NCBI RefSeq assembly: GCF_018687955.1
Contig: NZ_CP061309.1
Coordinates: forward strand, 186,001-250,000
Source of the DNA: Polynucleobacter ibericus
GTDB lineage: Bacteria > Pseudomonadota > Gammaproteobacteria > Burkholderiales > Burkholderiaceae
Direction of reading: 5' to 3'
Length of the DNA: 64,000 bases
Position 1 is the stretch's first letter. Each line of letters starts with the position of its first letter. The position numbers were made by a program, and so were the translations under genes. This document shows positions 58,104 to 64,000 of the stretch, piece by piece. The notes beneath the pieces were generated by a model. It searched no databases. It was not told where the DNA came from and saw only the letters and a program-made list of their open reading frames with translations.

Positions 58104-58604
58104 ATGAATGCTGAATTGTTATATGAAAAGCTACTAGCCAAACTGCGTAATAGAGCGCAGGTTAGTTCATTTGAGTTAGCTGGCCTGGCGATGGGCGGTG
58201 CATGGATTGCAGAACGATTGGCAAAAGATTTGGGTTTGCCGCACTACGGCGTCCTTAATGTCGCTTTTCATCGTGATGATTACGCCGAAAAAGGTATGAC
58301 GGCATTACGTACTGCCAGCACCATGACGACTCATCTGCCATTTGATGTCAATGGCGCAAATGTAATTTTGATTGATGATGTTTTGTTAACAGGTAGAACA
58401 GTTAGAGCGGCCCTCAATGAGTTATTTGATTTTGGCCGACCCGCGCAAGTTGAATTAATGGTTCTTGCTGATCGCGGTAAACGAGAGTTACCAGTGAGCG
58501 CTGATTTTGCAGCGGAGCAAGTACAGGTTCCTGAGCAACAAATTTTGGTATTAGAAAAAGATGCCGCTGGCAAGTTCAGCTTTCAGCTAGAGGAGCGAGT
58601 TTAA
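58104..58604 (+). CDS. pyrR: PyrR bifunctional pyrimidine regulator/uracil phosphoribosyltransferase
   Basis: A 166-residue phosphoribosyltransferase. The PRPP motif [18 protein letters not shown] (about 88-105) and DRGKRELPV are those of PyrR. In Firmicutes it attenuates pyr genes by binding mRNA; in proteobacteria the RNA role is less clear. I see no PyrR-type anti-antiterminator in the short gaps around it. Its TAA stop overlaps the pyrB ATG by one base (TAATG), so translation is coupled. Confidence 0.9.
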   Translation: MNAELLYEKLLAKLRNRAQVSSFELAGLAMGGAWIAERLAKDLGLPHYGVLNVAFHRDDYAEKGMTALRTASTMTTHLPFDVNGANVILIDDVLLTGRTVRAALNELFDFGRPAQVELMVLADRGKRELPVSADFAAEQVQVPEQQILVLEKDAAGKFSFQLEERV

Positions 58605-59551
58605 TGAACCAATTTAATGCTGCCGGTGAATTAACTCACCTTCTGACTTTAGAGGGTCTGCCAAAAGAACAAATTCTGCATATTTTAGATACCGCCCAGC
58701 AGTTTGTCAGCGTGACAGATCCTTCGCGTGAGGTGAAGAAGGTGCCTTTGTTACGTGGCAAAAGTGTATTTAACTTATTCTTTGAAAACTCTACGCGCAC
58801 GAGAACGACTTTTGAGATTGCTGCTAAGAGGTTGTCTGCCGATGTGATTAACTTAGATATTTCCACCTCTTCGACCGCTAAAGGCGAGAGCTTGTTGGAC
58901 ACCATCGACAACTTGGTTGCGATGCAGGCAGATATTTTTGTGGTACGTCATGGCGTATCTAAAGCACCCATTGAAATAGCCAATCATGTGCCTTCACATG
59001 TTCACGTTGTGAATGCGGGCGATGGAAGTCATCAGCATCCAACCCAAGGCTTGTTGGACATGTATACGATGCGCCACTTTAAGCAAAATTTCAAAGGCTT
59101 AAAGGTAGCTATTGTGGGCGATATTGTTCATAGCCGTGTTGCTAAATCGAACATTCATGCACTTACGACCTTGGGCTGCGAAGATATTCGTGCGATTGGC
59201 CCTGAAAGTTTGTTGCCTAGTGATTTAGATATGTTGGGAGTGAAAGTGTTTCATTCCATGGAAGAAGGTCTTAAGGATGTCGATGTGGTGATGACTCTGC
59301 GCATTCAGAAGGAACGCATGGAGGCTGGCCAGGTTCCAGAGGGTGATGCCTTCTTTAAACAATATGGTTTAACGCCGGGCCGCTTAGCTTTAGCTAAGCC
59401 AGATGCAATCGTGATGCATCCAGGCCCAATGAATCGTGGTGTAGAGATTGATTCAGCTGTAGCAGACGGTCCACAATCAGTTATCTTGAATCAAGTCACC
59501 TTTGGGATTGCTGTGCGGATGGCTGTGATGTCAATCGTTGCTGGTAATTAA
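58604..59551 (+). CDS. pyrB: Aspartate carbamoyltransferase catalytic subunit
   Basis: A 315-residue ATCase catalytic chain, second step of pyrimidine synthesis. Carbamoyl-phosphate motif [11 protein letters not shown], the [11 protein letters not shown] stretch, [11 protein letters not shown], and [12 protein letters not shown] are all present. Regulatory subunit PyrI is not adjacent. In several related genera a dihydroorotase-like pyrC follows directly; here a glycosyltransferase gene begins 15 bp later. Confidence 0.97.
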   Translation: MNQFNAAGELTHLLTLEGLPKEQILHILDTAQQFVSVTDPSREVKKVPLLRGKSVFNLFFENSTRTRTTFEIAAKRLSADVINLDISTSSTAKGESLLDTIDNLVAMQADIFVVRHGVSKAPIEIANHVPSHVHVVNAGDGSHQHPTQGLLDMYTMRHFKQNFKGLKVAIVGDIVHSRVAKSNIHALTTLGCEDIRAIGPESLLPSDLDMLGVKVFHSMEEGLKDVDVVMTLRIQKERMEAGQVPEGDAFFKQYGLTPGRLALAKPDAIVMHPGPMNRGVEIDSAVADGPQSVILNQVTFGIAVRMAVMSIVAGN

Positions 59552-59566
59552 GCATTCACCAATTTC

Positions 59567-60907
59567 ATGCCCGCGGACAAATTAATGAATAAGCGGTGGC
59601 TAATTTTGTCGCATGGCTTCAATATGGATGGACGTGCATCCAGCCAGACGATTACAGACAAGATGCCTTATCTATTGGATGATGGCATAAAGCCTATAGT
59701 CTTTAGTGCAATTACTGGCATTAAAGATCAGCGCTTTCCGCATCGTCAATTTCTAGCATGGGGTCCTGCAGCATTTCGTTTTGACTTTCGTCATTGGATT
59801 GCAAATCAATATGGACGTGGGTTTGTTTACAAGTTACTGACGAGGACCGTTTCGGTCTTATTGGCGCCATTTATTGGCCTTGAAAAGTTGATCTTGGGGT
59901 ACTCGAGTCAATGGTCATGGGCAATGCCTGCATTTATGCATGGATATAAATTAATCCGTGAGGGGCAGATTGATCTGGTGTATTCCACAGGCGGTGCATG
60001 GTCTGCACATCTGGCTGGCTTATGGTTGAAGAAGGTGACTGGTGTGAGGTGGATTGCTGAAATTCACGACCCGTTGGTGATCCGCAAAAGTCCGGTTGAT
60101 GAGGGTATTGAACAACCCAAAAATAGAGATGCGCGCTTTCGGCATTATTTGGAAAAGCAAATCGTTCGCTTTGCTGATTTTGTATGGTGGTTTACCGATG
60201 GTGCAGTTCATTATGCAAAAGCAAGAAATTCAAATTTAAATACACCTGGGAACGCCCATGGATTTATGGTGTTACCAGGCGCGGAACCTCCGGGCGGTTT
60301 AAGTGCGGCCAAGACACATCTTTATACGGATACATTAAATTTATCCCACTCAGGCTCTTTAGCTAAAGATCGATCACTCTCTACGATTTTGAATGCACTC
60401 CATTCTTTGTTCCAGAAATATCCACAGGCTCGCGAGAAGATTCGAGTTCATGCCTATGGTGCTGCATTGGATGAATTAACCCTTGGAGCAATAAAGCAAT
60501 TTTCTTATCAGGATGTGCTCATTGCCCATGGCCGCCTAGAAAAAGATGCTGTAACTGGTAAGTCCGGTCGCGAAAGAGTAGTTGAAAAAATGCAGGAAGC
60601 AGATGTGTTGATTTTGCTTCACGGTAATGATGAGTGGTGCGCTGAATATATTCCTTCTAAGTTTTATGAATACCTTTGGACTGGACGTCCAATCTGGGGA
60701 ATTACCCATCGCAATCCTCAGCTCGATGAAATGCTCTCGGAGCGTGGTGCTTACCTGAGTCATGAGGGCGATAAAATTGGCATTGAAATGGCTCTCGAAA
60801 GAATTTGGTTAGACTGGCAGGAGCGCCGGCTAATTGAGCCAAAATGGCTACCCTTGGGAGTAAATCAGGCGGTTGCGCAGATTCTGACTGAGATTCAATA
60901 CAAATAG
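59567..60907 (+). CDS. GT-B fold glycosyltransferase
   Basis: A 446-residue protein with the pattern of GT4-like enzymes: HGFNMDGRASSQT in the N-terminal Rossmann-like part, and a C-terminal IPSKFYEYLWTGRPIWGIT stretch that matches the donor-binding end of the fold. A role in surface glycan (O-antigen or capsule) synthesis is inferred from the following glycosyltransferase genes. It begins 15 bp after pyrB with no clear Shine-Dalgarno sequence; MNKRW at 59585 is an alternative start. The sugar and acceptor are unknown. Confidence 0.8.
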   Translation: MPADKLMNKRWLILSHGFNMDGRASSQTITDKMPYLLDDGIKPIVFSAITGIKDQRFPHRQFLAWGPAAFRFDFRHWIANQYGRGFVYKLLTRTVSVLLAPFIGLEKLILGYSSQWSWAMPAFMHGYKLIREGQIDLVYSTGGAWSAHLAGLWLKKVTGVRWIAEIHDPLVIRKSPVDEGIEQPKNRDARFRHYLEKQIVRFADFVWWFTDGAVHYAKARNSNLNTPGNAHGFMVLPGAEPPGGLSAAKTHLYTDTLNLSHSGSLAKDRSLSTILNALHSLFQKYPQAREKIRVHAYGAALDELTLGAIKQFSYQDVLIAHGRLEKDAVTGKSGRERVVEKMQEADVLILLHGNDEWCAEYIPSKFYEYLWTGRPIWGITHRNPQLDEMLSERGAYLSHEGDKIGIEMALERIWLDWQERRLIEPKWLPLGVNQAVAQILTEIQYK

Positions 60908-60915
60908 GAAGCCCA

Positions 60916-61818
60916 TTGAAAGATTTTGTCCTCTATTGCAAGTCCTATCGCAATGACTTTCTGCGCCTAAAAAGACTGCTTTCATCCATAGAGCAGTTTA
61001 ATCGGGACCATTTACCTTTTTATATTTCCACCCCTAGAGCGGATCAAGATCTATTGGTCCAGGTGCTGGGAAATGAAGCTAGCTATGTGTGGATTGCGGA
61101 TGAAGATATCGTAAGGGCTAACCCAGATGCCTCTCTGGAAAAATATCAGGCAATGCCAGGTGGTTTGTCGCAAGCAATTGTGAAGTCAGAGTTTTGGCGA
61201 CTGAGTTTGGCAAAAAATTATTTATGCCTTGATTCTGATTGTGTTTTCATCCGACCATTTTTCATGGACGATTTCATGGGCTCTGATGGGGTTCCATTTA
61301 CAGTGCTCCATCAAAATAAAGAGTATTTCCAGCTAGCTCAGAATCGCGGTCAGTCTGAGGTCCAGCGTAATCTGCAGTTAGAAGCTAAACGCGTGCAGGC
61401 TTTATTTGGTAGAGTGGGCCCAGAATTTTATTGTGCTCCAGCTCCTTTTATATGGTCCGCAAAGGTTTGGGAGTCATTAGATCAGCGCTACCTAAAGCCT
61501 AAGGGGCTCACTCTTTGGGATATGGTGACACCTGATTACCCCGAGACATTGATTTATGGCGAGGCATTACTTAATTACCGGGCCATTCCCTTAATCGCAA
61601 TTGAGCCCTTATTTAGGGTCTATCACTACGATTGGCAGTATTACTTGATGAGACGTCTTGGTGAGAGCGATGAAAAGCTCAAGTCGAATTACCTTGGGGT
61701 TCTGTATCAGTCTAATTGGGAGTCGAGTATGAGCGCAGGAGGCGATCAGAAGTCCTTGCCTTCCCGAGTTTTAAAACGGACAAAACGTTTTTTACGTTAC
61801 TTACAAAGCTATCTCTAA
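60916..61818 (+). CDS. DUF6492-type glycosyltransferase-like protein
   Basis: A 300-residue protein similar in layout to DUF6492 proteins, a GT-A-like group. YLCLDSDCVFIRPFF holds a DxD-type motif (DSD) that could bind metal and a nucleotide sugar. The start is a TTG at 60916 with AGGAAG six bases before it. It overlaps the next gene by 3 bp, and lies 8 bp after the previous one, so all three read as one unit. Substrate unknown; family name from memory. Confidence 0.7.
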   Translation: MKDFVLYCKSYRNDFLRLKRLLSSIEQFNRDHLPFYISTPRADQDLLVQVLGNEASYVWIADEDIVRANPDASLEKYQAMPGGLSQAIVKSEFWRLSLAKNYLCLDSDCVFIRPFFMDDFMGSDGVPFTVLHQNKEYFQLAQNRGQSEVQRNLQLEAKRVQALFGRVGPEFYCAPAPFIWSAKVWESLDQRYLKPKGLTLWDMVTPDYPETLIYGEALLNYRAIPLIAIEPLFRVYHYDWQYYLMRRLGESDEKLKSNYLGVLYQSNWESSMSAGGDQKSLPSRVLKRTKRFLRYLQSYL

Positions 61819-62537
61819 TGCCAGAAATTCAGGGTTTAGTTATTTCATTGGCTGGTTCAGAAGTTCGCCAGCAAAAGGTGAAATCAGAGTTGGATAAAAC
61901 CAACTTGCACTGGCGTTTTTTAGACGCCGTGCGGGGGTCTGCACTAACGAATACCCCTAAAGAGTATCAACCAGGAAAGGTAAAAAATTTACTAGGATTT
62001 GAATTAACCCCAAATGAACTGGGATGTTTTTTGTCCCACAAAAAAGCCTGGCAAGATTGTGTCGACAAAAATATTCCAACCATTATTTTTGAGGATGACT
62101 TTTGCTTGCTACCGCACTTTGAGAAAGCAATTCATTTTTTAGTAAATGAATCGACTAACTGGGATGCGGTAAGACTCCAGGGCTTGAGTACTGTTCCTCA
62201 AGAGAAAATTCAAGGCAATGCTGAATTTTCTTTGGTGAGAAATATTGGGGATGCAGTAGGGGCAACAGCCTATCTTTTAAAGCCAAGCGCTGCCCAAACT
62301 TTGATTGATGCATCTAGTGATATTTATGAGCCCTTAGATCACTTCTTAGAGCATCACCAAAAGCACCATCTGGAATTCCTGGCAATTAGTCCTTATCCAG
62401 TCGATATTACTGGGGTAGAGACGACTATTGCAGACAGGCCAAGCAGATTGCCAATACGCGGTTGGCATAAGACAAAAAGATCTATTTTGCGTGCTTTAGA
62501 TCGTTGGTTTTCAAAGAACCCTTGGTTCCCAAGCTAA
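61818..62537 (+). CDS. Glycosyltransferase family 25 (LPS-type)
   Basis: A 239-residue GT25-family protein, as used for beta-1,4-galactose and similar additions to lipooligosaccharide. Motifs: GLVISLAGSEVRQQKV at the start, HWRFLDAVRG, GCFLSHKKAWQ, and the metal/nucleotide site IIFEDDFCLL (about 88-97). The ATG at 61818 overlaps the upstream stop; a longer frame reaching 61716 is out-of-frame translation of that gene and is rejected. It converges on the next gene with 17 bp between stops. Confidence 0.85.
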   Translation: MPEIQGLVISLAGSEVRQQKVKSELDKTNLHWRFLDAVRGSALTNTPKEYQPGKVKNLLGFELTPNELGCFLSHKKAWQDCVDKNIPTIIFEDDFCLLPHFEKAIHFLVNESTNWDAVRLQGLSTVPQEKIQGNAEFSLVRNIGDAVGATAYLLKPSAAQTLIDASSDIYEPLDHFLEHHQKHHLEFLAISPYPVDITGVETTIADRPSRLPIRGWHKTKRSILRALDRWFSKNPWFPS

Positions 62538-62554
62538 GTTAATCCCACCCCAGC

Positions 62555-63613
62555 TTACAGATAGAGCTTCTTTTGTAAGTTACGCAACTTACGCTTAAGC
62601 CGATACTTTTGAATCACAATGCGATCAATCGCTGAGAGTTGAATCTCGCTAAGATTTTTTCCTTTAATGAAGACATCATTAAATTGGCGCATGATAACTT
62701 TTGGAGAAAAATTCTCTGAATAGGCGTCCCAATTTTTCTCATGCTGTACTCGGCGGGTAAAGTTGCTAAATATTTCCGCTAACTCTTTCTTGCCCCTATA
62801 GAGAATTGCTTTGTCTCCTAAAATCTCTATATGGCTGCGCTGAGGGGAGAGAGCATAGGTAATGACAGGCTTTCCCTTGATAGAAAATTCACCGCAAGCT
62901 AGCCCAAAGCTTTCACCTATTCCTCTGGCATGCAGCATCCCATCGCAAGTATTAATAAACTGTACTTTGTAATTAAGATCGGAATTGCCAGGTAAAAATA
63001 TCAGTCTTTCATGCTGCGCAAAAGGATCCATATTCATAAATAGGAAGAAGAGATCACTACGCTGCTCTACAGCTGATAAGACAGTTTCTTTAACAAAGTC
63101 AAGATTGAAGCTATCCGAACCTCCATACCAACCCAATACTGTGGCCGTTTCAGGTATGCCTAGGCTAGAGCGAAGATTGCCAGCCACCTCTGGCAATTCA
63201 ATCATGTGGGGCACAAAAGGGATTTTGTTATTGGAATATTCTTTTGAAAGCCACTGAGAAACAAAAGCGTATTTATCCCCATGAAATTCTTCAGGCTTAG
63301 TTGGAAAGACCGCATGAATTAAAGATGGCGAGCTTTCACAAATGGCATCGTCACGCTCCCCGGATTTGATGAAGTAGGTTAAATCAATTTTTTCCCGCTC
63401 AATCAAGCGGTTCAGTTCAACTGGTCCATCATACGGATACAATTTAAATTGTTGAGAAAACTTTTCTAAAACAGATTGAACAACATTATTGTTCTTACGA
63501 TAGAAGATGACCGATTCATTCCCGAGTAGTTTTTGATTGTGATGTGCATAATCGTATAGGGCAATTTCCGTTCCCCGCAATGAGAGCCCATTAGTATGAA
63601 AACCAAGCTTCAT
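62555..63613 (-). CDS. Glycosyltransferase, GT4-like
   Basis: A 352-residue protein with a GT-B-like layout. It starts MKLGFHTNGLSLRGTEIA, where the GTEIALYDYA stretch resembles the N-terminal donor or acceptor loop of GT4 enzymes, and has SFGLACGEFSIKGKPVI, similar to the GT4 nucleotide-sugar motif with the conserved Glu. Three bp separate it from the partial gene upstream, so both are probably one leftward unit. The exact sugar is unknown. Confidence 0.75.
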   Translation of the reverse strand: MKLGFHTNGLSLRGTEIALYDYAHHNQKLLGNESVIFYRKNNNVVQSVLEKFSQQFKLYPYDGPVELNRLIEREKIDLTYFIKSGERDDAICESSPSLIHAVFPTKPEEFHGDKYAFVSQWLSKEYSNNKIPFVPHMIELPEVAGNLRSSLGIPETATVLGWYGGSDSFNLDFVKETVLSAVEQRSDLFFLFMNMDPFAQHERLIFLPGNSDLNYKVQFINTCDGMLHARGIGESFGLACGEFSIKGKPVITYALSPQRSHIEILGDKAILYRGKKELAEIFSNFTRRVQHEKNWDAYSENFSPKVIMRQFNDVFIKGKNLSEIQLSAIDRIVIQKYRLKRKLRNLQKKLYL

Positions 63614-63616
63614 TTT

Positions 63617-64000
63617 TTAAGAGATGGCATCTTCAAGAATACGTTTTGCAAAATCCCGAAAGGGCAGAATACTCGGAGCTTTTAATAATAAGGCTTGGGA
63701 GGCGTAATCTTGCAGTGCTTGGGGTGAGTTGATTATCTCAGTCAGAGGTGCATAATTGCACCATGACATTGGCCCCAGATTGATAAAGGCATAGGGGTTA
63801 AAGTCAACCTTGACGTTTTCATCGGTCCATGTAATCGGTAAACAATCGGCAAAGAAAGCTTCTGGAATTTTTTCTGTGTAGTAGCCAGGGTACATGCCAT
63901 TCTCAGGGCAGAGATTAAAACCATATTCTTGAAGTAATTCATATTTCAAGAAACCGCTGAGGTGATGATTTTCAATAGTCTTATCAAAGTGCGCACCAAA
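63617..64000 (-). CDS. GT10-type fucosyltransferase-like protein, C-terminal part
   Basis: A partial gene whose N-terminal side runs beyond the end of the window; 127 residues are visible. The frame is open to the last base (FGAHFDKTIENHHLSGFLKY precedes). GFNLCPENGMYPGYYTEK and the IPEAF stretch that follows fit the conserved EN..GY.TEK donor-binding motif of the GT10 alpha-1,3/4-fucosyltransferases, followed by PITW and an FNPYAFI strand. It suggests fucose or a related sugar in the surface glycan. The apparent start at a TTG at 63949 is just an internal codon. Confidence 0.75.
   Translation of the reverse strand, partial: FGAHFDKTIENHHLSGFLKYELLQEYGFNLCPENGMYPGYYTEKIPEAFFADCLPITWTDENVKVDFNPYAFINLGPMSWCNYAPLTEIINSPQALQDYASQALLLKAPSILPFRDFAKRILEDAIS

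Noticed and set aside
61716..61817. Extended N-terminus of the GT25 gene starting inside the upstream gene
   Set aside because: The extra 34 residues are an out-of-frame reading of the DUF6492-type gene end; the ATG at 61818 has the TAATG overlap and the family start.

Overview
The window looks like chromosomal DNA of a free-living betaproteobacterium of the order Burkholderiales, most likely a Polynucleobacter-type freshwater bacterium with a small genome. This is an inference from gene content and order: divergent rppH/proS, rplU-rpmA-obgE-proB, nrdAB with a lysine/alanine-rich histone H1-like gene downstream, accBC-prmA, leuS-lptE-holA, fur/bamE and yqgE-ruvX-pyrR-pyrB. Base composition looks moderate (mid-40s % GC by eye) and intergenic gaps are short. 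I see no rRNA, tRNA, insertion sequence, prophage or CRISPR array.

Layout. 1-3.7 kb: end of a sodium:solute symporter, a ketopantoate-reductase-like enzyme, a fumarylacetoacetase-fold hydrolase and a GrdB-like protein with Cys at the selenocysteine site. 3.7-13.4 kb: ispB, rplU-rpmA, obgE, proB, a CNP1-like lipoprotein, rppH, proS, ffh, a CcsA/YpjD-type membrane protein and a PP0621-AmpD fusion. 13.4-18.7 kb: class Ia ribonucleotide reductase nrdAB behind tandem NrdR boxes, then a histone H1-like gene that is frame-interrupted at an A9 run. 18.7-24.5 kb: a PfkB-type kinase, a PrmA-DUF3426 fusion, accC, accB, aroQ and a TlpA-like thioredoxin, all leftward. 24.5-31.3 kb: mpl, a fabG-like SDR, an RNase II-type enzyme, a TonB-like protein, aroE and mtgA, all rightward. 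31.3-43.7 kb: pyrF, corA, pncC, pgpA, thiL, maeB, an orphan barstar-like gene, rsmE, tkt, gap, fur and bamE. 43.8-53.7 kb: dapB, leuS, lptE, holA, proA, hemJ, an rRNA methyltransferase, rubredoxin and hemL, all rightward. 53.7-59.6 kb: apaH, phrB, a YdcF-like gene, yqgE, ruvX, pyrR and pyrB. 59.6-64 kb: the start of a surface-glycan locus with five glycosyltransferase-type genes, the last a partial GT10 fucosyltransferase-like gene cut by the window end.

Most genes are core functions: translation, nucleotide and cofactor synthesis, cell envelope, central carbon metabolism. The unusual points are compact architectures. Two are gene fusions that place a soluble enzyme next to a membrane segment (PP0621-AmpD and PrmA-DUF3426). 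ProB lacks its PUA domain. obgE starts within a few bases of a terminator U-tract and has no Shine-Dalgarno sequence. A textbook-perfect sigma-70 promoter for rplU lies across the start of the opposing ispB gene. I found no new multi-gene defence or mobile system. The best candidates for new biology are the slippage-type interruption in the histone-like gene, the two fusions and the Cys-type GrdB homologue.
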